A stretch of 47,242 nucleotides of DNA from Myxococcota bacterium (GCA_022447545.1 JAKVBI010000032.1:1-47242), one strand, 5' to 3'. Numbered from the stretch's first letter, positions 7,422 to 16,315 are shown. Program-made: numbers and translations. The notes: generated from the sequence alone by a model not told the origin.

Positions 7422-8195
7422 ATGCCTGAAGGCAGAGGTTTTGAAGGTCGGGTGGTTCTGGTGACCGGGGCGGCTCGGGGCATCGGTCGTGAGGTCGCCC
7501 GCCACTTTGCCGCAGAGGGGGCCCATCTGGCACTGGGGGATCTCGACTCGGAAGGTCTCGAAGAGGTCTGCGGGGAACTCGAGGCCCAGGGGGTGCGCGC
7601 CCTGGGAGTGGCGGGTGATGTTGGTGTCGAGGCCGAAGCTCATCGTCTGGTAGACGAAACACTGGCGACCTACGGGGGGCTCGATGTGTTGGTCAACAAC
7701 GCGGGGGTCTGGGTCCTCAAGCCCCTCGAACAAACGAGCCCCGAAGAATGGGATCGCCAGCTGAACACCAACCTGCGCTCCCTGTACCTGATCTGCCGGC
7801 GTGCCATTCCCGCGCTGCGCACCTCTACTGCAGCTTGCATCGTGAATGTGGCTTCCATGGCTGCCAGCCGTTTCACGGTGCCCCACGTGGCTTATGCGTC
7901 TTCCAAGGCAGGTGTCGTTGCGCTCACGCGTGATCTTGCCGTGGAGCTGGCACCCGATCGGGTTCGCGTCAATGCGGTGGCGCCGGGTCCCATTGATACC
8001 CAGGGCATTGCGGAATCCATGGACGAGTCCCAACGCCAGGCCTTTCTGGATCGATATCTGCTGGGGCGCATGGGTCGACCGGAGGACATCGCCGAGGCGG
8101 TGGCGTTCCTCGCCTCCGAGAAAGCTTCCTACATCACCGGCGCGACGCTTCCCGTCACGGGGGGTGCGGAATTGTCGATCCGTCCGGTGATGTAA
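7422..8195 (+). CDS. Short-chain dehydrogenase/reductase
   Basis: A 257-residue classical SDR of the FabG / 3-oxoacyl reductase type. It has TGAARGIG (15-22), NNAG (92-95), catalytic Ser145, Tyr158 and Lys162, and a C-terminal GRMGRPEDIAEAVAFLAS segment typical of this group. The acidic residues after strand 2 (GDLD, 39-42) favour NAD(H) over NADP(H). It probably oxidises a secondary alcohol or reduces a ketone in a catabolic route. AAGGAG lies about eleven bases before the ATG, and a TACGAT -10-like hexamer is at 7374-7379. It precedes the molybdopterin oxidoreductase by 74 bases; both are on the plus strand, but the second has its own -10-like element. Confidence 0.93.
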   Translation: MPEGRGFEGRVVLVTGAARGIGREVARHFAAEGAHLALGDLDSEGLEEVCGELEAQGVRALGVAGDVGVEAEAHRLVDETLATYGGLDVLVNNAGVWVLKPLEQTSPEEWDRQLNTNLRSLYLICRRAIPALRTSTAACIVNVASMAASRFTVPHVAYASSKAGVVALTRDLAVELAPDRVRVNAVAPGPIDTQGIAESMDESQRQAFLDRYLLGRMGRPEDIAEAVAFLASEKASYITGATLPVTGGAELSIRPVM

Positions 8196-8269
8196 GTCGT
8201 GCGGAACCAGGGGGCCTGCGGGGAGCGTGATACTCTCAACGTTCGCTTTCGGCTACGGAGGCTCCTGCC

Positions 8270-10513
8270 ATGACGGACAACATCGAGATCGTCCACCGTT
8301 CCTGTGCCATCTGTGAGGCCAGCTGTGGTTTGCGTGTGCACGTCAATCGCGCCGAGCAGCGGGTCGAGCGAATCGATGGCGACGATGACGACCCCCGCAG
8401 CCGCGGTTACCTCTGCCCCAAGGCCTATGCGATGAAGGAGATCTACGAGGATCCCGATCGTCTGCGCCGACCTCTTCGCAAGCGGGCAGATGGCAGCTGG
8501 GAGGAACTCGACTGGGAGCAGGCCCTCGACTACGCGGCCGAGCGGTTGCAGGCGGTCCGCGATGCCCACGGTGCCCAGGCGCTGGGTTACTACATCGGCA
8601 ACCCCACGGGTCACAACGCCGGTGGCCAGCTCTACGTCCAGCCCCTCATCATGAGTCTCGGGACGCCGCGTTCATTCTCGGCAGCCACCATGGACCAGTT
8701 CCCCCAGAACGTGGCATTGCGCGAGATGGTGGGGGATGGCTGGATGATGCCGGTTCCAGACCTCGACCACTGCGATTATTTCCTGTGTCTGGGCGGCAAT
8801 CCCCTGGCGTCCCAGGGCAGCCTCATGTCCGCACCCAACATCGGCAAGCGGCTGAGGGCGCTTCGCGAAGCCGGCGGACGGGTGGTGGTGCTCGATCCAC
8901 GCCGCACCGAGACCGCCGAAGTGGCCAGTCAGCACGTCTTCATTCGTCCTGGCACAGACGCCTGGTTCCTCCTGGCGTTCGTCAACGTCTTGTTTGCCGA
9001 GGATCGGGTACGTCCGGGTCGGCTGGCGGAGTTCACCGACGGCATCGATGAAATGCGCGCTTTGTCGGAGGAATTCACACCCGAAGCTGTGGCGCCCATC
9101 ACGGGCATCGACGCTGACCTCACACGGCGAATCGTGCGGGAATTCTGTGACGCCAAGCGGCCGGTCTGTTACGGGCGGATCGGTCTCTGTACCCAGGAGT
9201 TCGGCACGCTGGCCAGCTGGCTCGTGTACGCCATTGATGCGCTCACAGGTCGTCTGGACGCGGTAGGGGGCATGATGTTTACGCGCCCTGCCACGGGCAA
9301 TGCGGAGCCCGGCCCGGAGGCTGAGCCCATGAGTGTAGGCGCCTATCGCACCGTGCTGCGCGGTCTTCCCGAAGTGGATGGACAGCTGCCCTGTGGGGCC
9401 ATGGCCGAGGAGATCGAAGAGGCGAGTGCCGGGGACGCCCGAATGCGCGCGCTCATTACGGTCTGTGGGAACCCCGTGCTGTCCGCCCCCAACGGGCCGC
9501 GCCTGGCGAGTGCACTCGAAGAGCTCGACTTCATGGTGGCCGTGGATATCTACTTGAACGAGACCACGCGCCACGCCGACCTGATCCTGCCGTCGACGGT
9601 TCAGCTCGAGCACGAGAACTACGACTTTCTCTTTCAGACGACCTCCATTCGGAACATGGCGCGCTGGTCGCCGGCGGTGTTCGAGCCCGAGCCTGACACC
9701 ATGGATCATTGGCGGATTCTGCTGGAACTCGGCGCCCGCTACGTGGGGACCACGGCCGAGGATCTCGATGCCGCCATGGTCCGAACCATGGCCGGAGGTC
9801 TTGTCGGACCGGGGACGCGTTGTCCGGAGGTGACTCCCGAGCAGGCTTTGGAGGCTATCGGAGAGACCATGGGGCCCATGCGTCTGCTCGACCTGATGAT
9901 TCGCAGCGGTCCCTATGGTGACGGCTTCGACGATACGTCGTCAGGGCTCCGGATGGAGACACTTCGCAATCTGCCTCACGCCCTCGATCTCGGTGCCCTC
10001 GAGCCGCGGCTGCCCGGCGTGCTCAAGACACCGGGGCGGCGGTTGCGTTTGGCACCCGAGTATCTGACCGCCGACTTGAGCCGCTTGCGGGCGTCTTCGG
10101 ATCGGCGTCTGGACGACGGCCGGATGTTGATGATCGGACGCCGTCAGATGCGGAATATGAACTCCTGGCTCCACAACCTGCCGCACCTGGCGCGTGGACG
10201 GAATCGGTGCACACTGCTCATGAGTGTCAAAGATGCCGACCGGCTGGGGGTGCGCGATCGGGAAAGCGTGCGCGTGCGCTCGCGCAGTGGACATCTCGAT
10301 GTCGAGTGCGAGGTGACCGACGCCATGATGCCGGGGGTGGTGAGCCTGCCCCATGGCTTCGGGCACGGGCGCGAGGGAACGCGGTTGGGAGTGGCCAACC
10401 AGGTGCAGCCTGGCGTGTGCTCCAATGACCTGACTGACGAACTGCCTCTGGACGTTCCGTCGGGAACCCATATCGCCAACGGGATTCCCGTGGAGGTGGA
10501 GCGCCTGGTTTGA
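8270..10513 (+). CDS. Molybdopterin-dependent oxidoreductase (formate dehydrogenase/BisC superfamily)
   Basis: A 747-residue single-chain molybdenum enzyme of the DMSO-reductase superfamily. An N-terminal [4Fe-4S] site is formed by Cys12, Cys15, Cys19 and Cys49. The molybdopterin domains follow, with LGGNPLASQG, DPRRTETA and a C-terminal dinucleotide-binding domain with NSWLHN, ADRLGV and ANQVQPG. No twin-arginine signal is present, so it should be cytoplasmic. At the position where formate dehydrogenases carry Cys or selenocysteine, the segment reads SAATMDQFP with no Cys, leaving Asp142 as a candidate Mo ligand (inference). No iron-sulfur or membrane-anchor subunit gene is adjacent, unlike most respiratory members. 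The reaction is unknown. Confidence 0.9.
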   Translation: MTDNIEIVHRSCAICEASCGLRVHVNRAEQRVERIDGDDDDPRSRGYLCPKAYAMKEIYEDPDRLRRPLRKRADGSWEELDWEQALDYAAERLQAVRDAHGAQALGYYIGNPTGHNAGGQLYVQPLIMSLGTPRSFSAATMDQFPQNVALREMVGDGWMMPVPDLDHCDYFLCLGGNPLASQGSLMSAPNIGKRLRALREAGGRVVVLDPRRTETAEVASQHVFIRPGTDAWFLLAFVNVLFAEDRVRPGRLAEFTDGIDEMRALSEEFTPEAVAPITGIDADLTRRIVREFCDAKRPVCYGRIGLCTQEFGTLASWLVYAIDALTGRLDAVGGMMFTRPATGNAEPGPEAEPMSVGAYRTVLRGLPEVDGQLPCGAMAEEIEEASAGDARMRALITVCGNPVLSAPNGPRLASALEELDFMVAVDIYLNETTRHADLILPSTVQLEHENYDFLFQTTSIRNMARWSPAVFEPEPDTMDHWRILLELGARYVGTTAEDLDAAMVRTMAGGLVGPGTRCPEVTPEQALEAIGETMGPMRLLDLMIRSGPYGDGFDDTSSGLRMETLRNLPHALDLGALEPRLPGVLKTPGRRLRLAPEYLTADLSRLRASSDRRLDDGRMLMIGRRQMRNMNSWLHNLPHLARGRNRCTLLMSVKDADRLGVRDRESVRVRSRSGHLDVECEVTDAMMPGVVSLPHGFGHGREGTRLGVANQVQPGVCSNDLTDELPLDVPSGTHIANGIPVEVERLV

Positions 10514-10537
10514 GGTGTCCCGGCTGTCCGGCGCGGC

Positions 10538-12331
10538 TCAGTCCTCGTCGGGTTTTTCGGGATCCGTGAGGAGCTGGGGGCGGCCCAATAGATCGCCCAG
10601 GTGGTCGGCGGGGACCGGCGGGCTGTAGAGGTAGCCCTGAACCTGGTCGCATCCACCCACTCGGAGCAGGTCGAGCTGTTCTGGGGTCTCGACGCCTTCG
10701 GCGACGGAGATGAGCTGGAGCTTGTCGGCGATGCTGAGAATGGCGTCCACGATCACGCGATCATCGCTGTCCACGGTGATGTCTTCGATGAAGGAACGGT
10801 CGATCTTGACGGTGTCGACGGGAAAGCGTTTGAGGTAGCTGAGCGAGGAGAACCCAGTGCCGAAGTCGTCGAGAGACACTCGGATCCCGATGGTTTTGAG
10901 TTCGCCGAGCACTTCGACGGCGACGTTCTCGTTGCGCATCAGTGCGCTCTCGGTGATTTCGAGTTCGAGGCTGCCGGGTGCCAGGCTCGAATTCCAGAGC
11001 GCCTTTACGACGGTGTCGCGTAGGCTCCGGTCACACACCTGATAGGGGGAGAGGTTCACGGCCACACGCAGAGAGGGAAATCCCGCCTCCTGCCACTTTT
11101 TGGTCTGGGCACAGGCCGTTTCAAGTGCCCAGGCTCCGATGGGAACGATCAACCCCGTCTCTTCTGCGATGGGGATGAAGTCCGCAGGGGGGACGATGCC
11201 CCGCTCCGGGTCGCGCCAGCGTATGAGGGCCTCGGTGCCCACGATTCGACCGCTCAGAATCTCCACCTTGGGCTGGTAGTAGAGTCGAAACTCTTCGTTT
11301 TCGAGCGCAGTGCGGATCCGGTTTTCGATGCTCAGACGCTGGCGGGCCTGGGCATTCATCGCAGGCCGATAGAACTGGACGTTGTTTCGACCCTCGCGCT
11401 TGGCCTGGTACAGCGCCATGTCGGCCGAACGCAGCAGTGTCTCGGCATCCTCGCCGTCACGTGGGAACATGGCGATTCCGATGCTCGTGGTCAGCCAGTA
11501 ATCCTGGCCGGCCAGTTGGTAGGCGCGCGCGAGAGCATCGAGGACGGTCTCCGCTGCCCGTTCTGCAGCTCGGTCGTCCGTCACGTCCTGGATCATGACG
11601 ACGAATTCGTCACCGCCCAGACGTGCCACCATGTCGCTGCGTCGCACCACCCGTGCCAGACGCGCCGCCACCTCGGCCAGCAGTGCATCTCCGTTGGCAT
11701 GGCCCAGCGTGTCGTTGATGGTCTTGAATCCATCGAGGTCGAGGAAGAGCACGGCCAATTGCCGATCGTGTCGGTTCGCGTAGGCGATGGATCTCGTGAG
11801 CTGGTTTTGGAAGTGAAATCGGTTGGGAAGGTTGGTGAGTGCATCGTGGGTAGCGAGGTAGTGTTCGCGGACTCGCGAGTCGCGCAACTGGGAGATCAGT
11901 TGGTGGCGCTCCACGGCGTGGCGCAGATTGCGGGCCAGCGAGCGGGCATCGAGTTGGCTCTTGAGGAGATGCTCTTGGGCACCCAGTCGCAGGACATCCA
12001 CGGCCTGCTCTTCGTTTTCGTCATTGGTCAGAGCGACGACGGGCACACTGGCCGTCGCGCCCTTGGCTCGGGACAGGGTGTCGAGGCCCTCGCTGTCAGG
12101 CAGTGAGAGGTCGAGGAGCAGGACGTCGAACTTCTGTTCCAGGAGCAGTGTGAGGGCCGGTTCGACGCCCGTGGTTTCGTAGACCTCACATTGCCCAGAC
12201 GACCCCTCTTCGATCAGGCTCCGCAGTTCACGGCTGTAGACCGGGTCGGCTTCCACCAACAGGACGCGGATCGATTCACTCTCCTTGGACCCACTGGGCA
12301 AAACTGAATCTCCACGTTTGGAAAAGTGCAC
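10538..12331 (-). CDS. Response regulator with GGDEF and EAL domains
   Basis: A 597-residue cyclic-di-GMP signalling protein. A receiver domain (about 22-140) has the acidic pair Glu27/Asp29, phospho-acceptor Asp74, Thr102 and Lys124. A GGDEF domain (about 160-325) has an intact GGDEF (239-243) and an inhibitory-site RxxD (Arg230-Asp233) five residues upstream, as in active feedback-controlled diguanylate cyclases. An EAL domain (about 340-590) has EAL (367-369), NLSPYQ, EITES, DDFGTG, KID and EGVE, so both enzymes look catalytically complete. The first residue is GTG; GAGGAG lies nine bases upstream. No sensor kinase is nearby, so the partner is encoded elsewhere. Confidence 0.95.
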   Translation of the reverse strand: MHFSKRGDSVLPSGSKESESIRVLLVEADPVYSRELRSLIEEGSSGQCEVYETTGVEPALTLLLEQKFDVLLLDLSLPDSEGLDTLSRAKGATASVPVVALTNDENEEQAVDVLRLGAQEHLLKSQLDARSLARNLRHAVERHQLISQLRDSRVREHYLATHDALTNLPNRFHFQNQLTRSIAYANRHDRQLAVLFLDLDGFKTINDTLGHANGDALLAEVAARLARVVRRSDMVARLGGDEFVVMIQDVTDDRAAERAAETVLDALARAYQLAGQDYWLTTSIGIAMFPRDGEDAETLLRSADMALYQAKREGRNNVQFYRPAMNAQARQRLSIENRIRTALENEEFRLYYQPKVEILSGRIVGTEALIRWRDPERGIVPPADFIPIAEETGLIVPIGAWALETACAQTKKWQEAGFPSLRVAVNLSPYQVCDRSLRDTVVKALWNSSLAPGSLELEITESALMRNENVAVEVLGELKTIGIRVSLDDFGTGFSSLSYLKRFPVDTVKIDRSFIEDITVDSDDRVIVDAILSIADKLQLISVAEGVETPEQLDLLRVGGCDQVQGYLYSPPVPADHLGDLLGRPQLLTDPEKPDED

Positions 12332-12452
12332 GGGGGCATCTCCTCTATCGGGCGATCCGGGCTCTCGTGTGAGCGCCTCGTGGGCAGCAATGCGGCAGAT
12401 CGGGGAAAGAGAGGGGCGCGATTCCAGGCAGGCCGGACGGTTCCGACCTGGC

Positions 12453-12458
12453 TAGACT
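12453..12458 (+). promoter_or_regulatory. -10 element (TAGACT) of a possible leaderless bolA transcript
   Basis: TAGACT ends six bases before the ATG at 12465. No ribosome-binding sequence fits between them, which is the arrangement expected of a leaderless mRNA. A -35 hexamer is not evident. Confidence 0.4.
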
Positions 12459-12464
12459 CCTGGC

Positions 12465-12782
12465 ATGGCTATGAGGGAGCGCATCGAAGAACGCCTGCGC
12501 GAGGTACTGTCCGCCGAGCGCATGTTGGTGGTGAACGAGAGCGACCAGCACAACGTCCCGGCTGGCTCTGAGACCCATTGGAACGTGATCGTGGTGGCGG
12601 ATGCTTTTTCGGACCAGAATACCTTGGCCCGCCACCGGGCCGTCTATGCCGCCCTGGCCGCCGAACTCGACGATGGGATCCACGCCCTGACCATGAAAGC
12701 CCTCACTCCCGAGGAGTGGGAGGCGGCCGGCGGGGAGGTCGCGAATCCGGCTCCTCTGTGTCGGGGGGGCAGCGGCCGCTGA
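12465..12782 (+). CDS. bolA: BolA family protein
   Basis: A 105-residue BolA-type protein with the family landmarks in order: an N-terminal helix (RIEERLREVL), VNES-QH, ETHWNVIVVADAF, ARHRAVYAALAAEL and the signature IHALTMKALTPEEW. BolA proteins partner with monothiol glutaredoxins in iron-sulfur cluster handling and affect stress and envelope genes. The C-terminal tail after PEEW (about 20 residues, Gly- and Pro-rich) is not part of the domain. Either Met1 or Met3 could be the start; neither has a Shine-Dalgarno sequence. It is divergent from the REC-GGDEF-EAL gene and convergent with the P450 gene. No glutaredoxin gene is adjacent. Confidence 0.9.
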   Translation: MAMRERIEERLREVLSAERMLVVNESDQHNVPAGSETHWNVIVVADAFSDQNTLARHRAVYAALAAELDDGIHALTMKALTPEEWEAAGGEVANPAPLCRGGSGR

Positions 12783-12832
12783 CCTTTTGCCGCCTCAGGG
12801 CTTCGCGTCCCAGTTCGCGAGGCAAAGAATCG

Positions 12833-14008
12833 TCAGAAGCGGATCGGCATGCTCTGGAAGCCACGGATGAACTCGGTCCGGTCGTGGACGATGCGGCTCT
12901 CGTCTACTTCGTAGTGGGGCATGCGCGAGAGCATCTCTTCCAGCAGCACCTTGCCCTCCATTTCCGCGAAGTTCGCGCCCAGGCAGCGGTGGACTCCCTG
13001 TCCGAAGGACAGGATGCGAGGCGAAACGCGGTGGATGTCGAAGCGGTCGGGCTGGTCGAACTCTCGCTCGTCCCGGTTGGCCGAGGGGTAGAGGAACATC
13101 ACGGACTGGCCCTCGCGCAAGGTCTGGCCGCCAATCTCACACTGCTTCTTCACACTGCGCATGAGGAACTGGGTGGGCATGTCGTAGCGCAGGCACTCGC
13201 GTAGAGCTGCGGGGATCAGGCTCGGGTCGCGGATCAGCTCTTCGCGCTGGTCCGGGTATTGGGCGAGGCGCAGCACGGATGTGGAGAAGACTTTGGGGAA
13301 GGTCTCGGTTCCTCCCACGAGCATCAGGATCAGGTGTTGACCGATCAATGCGTCGCTGAGGCGCTCGCCATCGACCTCGGCTTGCAACAGAATGTCGATC
13401 GGATGCTCGGGTTCGCCGTCGAAGCTGCGGCGATCCGCGGCGAGTCCCTCGAGGTAGGCGATCATCTCGGCGAAGGCGTTCACACCGCTCTCGGTCATGT
13501 CTTCGACCCCGTCCTCGCGGGCGAGGAATCGCTTGACCAGATCGATGATGTATCCGGCGTCGGATTCAGGGAAGCCCACCGCCATGCAGGCCACGCGCAC
13601 GGCCACGATCTGGCCGAGTTGGGTGACCACATCGGCCTCACCTTCGTCGATGAACTCGTCGATGCAGTCGGTTACGAAGCCGCGGATGCGACTCTCCAGG
13701 CCGCGAACCCGGCGCGGCATGAAGTAGTGCATCATTGCCGAGCGCAGTTGGGTCTGGGCCGGTGGGTCCATGTGGTTGAGGTTGGGCAGAGCGGGAATCG
13801 CTTTTGTCACGAGATAAGGCCACGACGTGCCGCGCTCGGCGGTCAGGTGCACATTGTCCTGGGAGGCGTTCCAGACGTCGTCGAAGCGGGCCAGCGCCCA
13901 GGCGTTGTGGGCCTCCAGGTAATGCACGGGGGACTCGTCGCGCAGGCGGCGGTAGATGGGGTAGGGGTCGTCCAGAACCTCGGGGGAGAAAGGGTCGTAA
14001 TCCACCAT
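12833..14008 (-). CDS. Cytochrome P450
   Basis: A 391-residue soluble bacterial P450. The haem-ligand loop FGQGVHRCLG has Cys342. The K-helix ExxR is Glu271-Arg274, and the PERF-like region is DQPDRFDIHR. The I helix reads LVGGTETF, with an acid-alcohol pair Glu235/Thr236 shifted to a GGTET pattern rather than the common AGxDT. It should use external ferredoxin and reductase, and none is encoded nearby. ATG 14008 was chosen because MVDYDPFSPEVLDDPYPIY is a standard P450 N-terminus. The gene begins 13 bases after the Rieske stop, so the two are co-transcribed and may act on the same substrate. Confidence 0.95.
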   Translation of the reverse strand: MVDYDPFSPEVLDDPYPIYRRLRDESPVHYLEAHNAWALARFDDVWNASQDNVHLTAERGTSWPYLVTKAIPALPNLNHMDPPAQTQLRSAMMHYFMPRRVRGLESRIRGFVTDCIDEFIDEGEADVVTQLGQIVAVRVACMAVGFPESDAGYIIDLVKRFLAREDGVEDMTESGVNAFAEMIAYLEGLAADRRSFDGEPEHPIDILLQAEVDGERLSDALIGQHLILMLVGGTETFPKVFSTSVLRLAQYPDQREELIRDPSLIPAALRECLRYDMPTQFLMRSVKKQCEIGGQTLREGQSVMFLYPSANRDEREFDQPDRFDIHRVSPRILSFGQGVHRCLGANFAEMEGKVLLEEMLSRMPHYEVDESRIVHDRTEFIRGFQSMPIRF

Positions 14009-14021
14009 ATGGCTGGGCCTT

Positions 14022-15227
14022 TCATTCACGGGGTTGGCGCCGATGCGGGCGGGCGCCGGCTTCGAGTAGATGTTGCAGGGTACGGTGGAAGTGCCCGACC
14101 GCCAACTCGTTTTGGCCCACCACCAATTCGTCGCTGGCCCCGCTGGACAGTGCCTGTTGGACACGCTCCTGGCTCGGGAAGTCCTCACTTCCCGCCACCC
14201 GCAGGTGGAGCTCCAGAGTTCGTTCGAAGTGTTCGCGCTTCGTTTCTTCCGTGACGTTCTCCGAGGTGTACAGCGTCACCTCGGTCACGCAGGAGTTGGC
14301 GGCGGTGGGCTCGACTCGCCACAGCATCCAGTGGTCCCAGGTGAAGGCGAGCAGGCTGGCGGGAGCGAACCAGTATTGAATCGTGGCATGAGCCAACAGA
14401 TCCCAGGTGCTTTCGGGGGTATCGAGGAGACCTTCGATGGAACGGCGGACCACAGGGAAGCGCAGCCCGTGGTCGGCTTCATCGAAAACCATGGGGTGCG
14501 AGAGGTACCACTCGTTGACCGAGTCCCGGTGTAGGGAGAACACATGGTAGGACTCGAGGAAGGTTTCGAGCACGAGCTTCCAGTTGCAGCGCCAGGTCTG
14601 GCGCCGGCTCGCGAAGGCGTGAAGCCCCGGCAGATCGAAGCTCTGGAAGTCGTCGGCGAACTCTTCGAGTAGATGTTCTGGAGCGATCCGTCCATCGGCC
14701 TGGGGGTGGACGGCGACCAAACCATTGCGCTCGGTGCAGGGGAGTTCGCGCAACCCGAGCGTACCGGGGTCGATTTTTTCAAAGCCACCGCGAGCGTTGG
14801 GCTGGTGGGTCAAGCATCCCTCGAGGTCGTAGGTCCACGCGTGGACCGGGCAGCGAATGGCACTGCCTTCGAAGCACCCGCGGCCCTGGGCGAGTCGCCC
14901 CCCCCGGTGTCGGCAAGCGTTTGCGAAGGCCCGTAGGCGACCCTCGGTGCCGCGCACCACCAGCAGGGGGAAGCCTGCAACCTCGGCGCTGAAGTAGTCA
15001 CCCGGAGCGCGAGCATCTGCGGTGAGGCCCACCACGCTGGGTCCCTCCCGGAACACCGTCGAGAGTTCTCGCTCGAGATGATTGTCACTCGCGTAATGGG
15101 ACGCTGGAACGCGTAGGGGAGCCTCGGATAACTGAGTGGTCTCTGCCCGCAGATGATCGAGCAGCCGGTGGATCAGAGTTGTCTGATCGGAAGCGCGCAC
15201 GGTTTCCTTTTCTTGGCAGGATTCCAT
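14022..15227 (-). CDS. Rieske aromatic-ring-hydroxylating-type oxygenase, alpha subunit
   Basis: A 401-residue oxygenase. Rieske ligands are Cys105-x-His107 (CRHRGG) and Cys126-x2-His129 (CPVHAW). The catalytic domain begins with NWKLVLETFLESYHVFSLH (key residues Glu221, Glu225, His228 and His233), and a later SEDF segment may supply the carboxylate ligand. This layout fits the large alpha-subunit/GbcA-like Rieske group that oxidises aromatic or quaternary-amine substrates, and is distinct from the KshA-like protein at 2531. No beta subunit or ferredoxin is encoded next to it. ATG 15227 lacks a Shine-Dalgarno sequence, while a TAGCAT -10-like hexamer lies only 11 bases upstream. The middle position in the SMP-30 / Rieske / P450 run suggests a shared pathway. 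Confidence 0.93.
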   Translation of the reverse strand: MESCQEKETVRASDQTTLIHRLLDHLRAETTQLSEAPLRVPASHYASDNHLERELSTVFREGPSVVGLTADARAPGDYFSAEVAGFPLLVVRGTEGRLRAFANACRHRGGRLAQGRGCFEGSAIRCPVHAWTYDLEGCLTHQPNARGGFEKIDPGTLGLRELPCTERNGLVAVHPQADGRIAPEHLLEEFADDFQSFDLPGLHAFASRRQTWRCNWKLVLETFLESYHVFSLHRDSVNEWYLSHPMVFDEADHGLRFPVVRRSIEGLLDTPESTWDLLAHATIQYWFAPASLLAFTWDHWMLWRVEPTAANSCVTEVTLYTSENVTEETKREHFERTLELHLRVAGSEDFPSQERVQQALSSGASDELVVGQNELAVGHFHRTLQHLLEAGARPHRRQPRE

Positions 15228-15238
15228 CGCCCGCGCGA

Positions 15239-15244
15239 ATGCTA
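15239..15244 (-). promoter_or_regulatory. -10-like element (TAGCAT) before the Rieske gene
   Basis: TAGCAT on the minus strand ends 11 bases before the ATG at 15227. A transcript from here would have a leader of only about five bases, with no ribosome-binding site. The gene may also be read from the SMP-30 promoter upstream. Confidence 0.3.
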
Positions 15245-15329
15245 TCGCACGCTGCAGCGCGTTCCCCGGAAGAGTGGATCTCGCTCGAGCCGCATGGATC
15301 CTGGGTGCCCTGGCGTCCGTCCCTCCTGT

Positions 15330-16199
15330 TCAGGGTCGCCCCGCTCCGGGTACCTCTACGCGAGTCGTTGCAATGGCGCCGTCACGCACCTGTGCGGCCT
15401 TGGAGAATTGGGTGGTCTTGCAGGTGATTGCGAACAAGGTGCGTCGGTCGTCACCGCCCAGCATGCAGGCAATGGCGGTTCGTTCGCCGCTGGAGATTCG
15501 CTGGGCAATCTCGCCGCCCTCGCGTACACGAAGAAACTCCTGGGTGGTCGGACTCGCCACCCAGACGCAATTCTCCGCATCCAGACAGATTCCGTCGGGA
15601 GTCGCCTTCTTGGGCAGGGCAGCGAATACCCGGTGCTCGCCAAGCGATCCATCCGAATGGATCTCGAAGGCGGCCAGGCGCGCTCCCGCACTCTCGGCAG
15701 CGATCAGAGTTCGGCCGTCCGGTGTGATCACCATGCCATTGGGGCACAGCACTTCGCTGGCCACCGCGCGTGCAGAGCCGTCCGGGTCCACGCGTACGAT
15801 GTGCGTGGGCGCGATCTCCATCTTCTGGGCCTCCAGGTCGAATCCCAGGTTTCCGACGTAGGCGCGGCCCTGGGCATCGACCACCATGTCGTTGGCCAGT
15901 CCTCCGCACCATTTCGAGAGGTCCACCCACGGCTCCAGTCGGTCGCCGTCCTGCCGCATCAGGGTGTGGTCCTCCATGGACACCACCAGCATCCGACCAT
16001 CGGGGAGCCACCCGAGCCCCGACGGCCGGCGCTCACCGAGGTCGAACAGAGTGTCGAGGTTGCCGGACGAATCGACGCGCTTCACGCGGTGGTCCGCGAT
16101 GTCCGAAAAGATCAGGGTCCCATCGTGCCAGCGCGGGCCCTCGCCGAAGGCGATTCCCTCCACCAGGGTCTCGAGTTGCGTGTCCGTGGATTCCGCCAT
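15330..16199 (-). CDS. SMP-30/gluconolactonase family protein
   Basis: A 289-residue six-bladed beta-propeller of the SMP-30/gluconolactonase/luciferin-regenerating group. Metal-site landmarks are visible: Glu in GEGPRW near residue 20, Asn in GLANDMVVD, Asn in CPNGMVIT and Asp in ATPDGICLD. The family hydrolyses lactones, including sugar lactones and ring-opened products. There is no signal peptide. GGAGGAA precedes the ATG by six bases. It is the first gene of the minus-strand run with the Rieske and P450 genes (102-base gap to the Rieske gene). A lactonase beside two oxygenases suggests hydrolysis of a lactone formed by oxidation, which is inference. Confidence 0.92.
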   Translation of the reverse strand: MAESTDTQLETLVEGIAFGEGPRWHDGTLIFSDIADHRVKRVDSSGNLDTLFDLGERRPSGLGWLPDGRMLVVSMEDHTLMRQDGDRLEPWVDLSKWCGGLANDMVVDAQGRAYVGNLGFDLEAQKMEIAPTHIVRVDPDGSARAVASEVLCPNGMVITPDGRTLIAAESAGARLAAFEIHSDGSLGEHRVFAALPKKATPDGICLDAENCVWVASPTTQEFLRVREGGEIAQRISSGERTAIACMLGGDDRRTLFAITCKTTQFSKAAQVRDGAIATTRVEVPGAGRP

Positions 16200-16315
16200 G
16201 TCGATTCCTCCGCGGGTTTTTCGTTTCGCTCTCCGTTCACCCTATCACGCGTCTCACACGAAGTGCCTTCGTTGAGCGGCGGGATGTGCTAGCCCTTGGC
16301 GCCCGAGGTCACTCC

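Noticed and set aside
16258-16272. Short hairpin ACGAAG-TGC-CTTCGT between divergent SMP-30 and thioesterase-like genes
   Set aside because: The six-base-pair stem is too short, and no promoter element is nearby to give it meaning; chance is likely.
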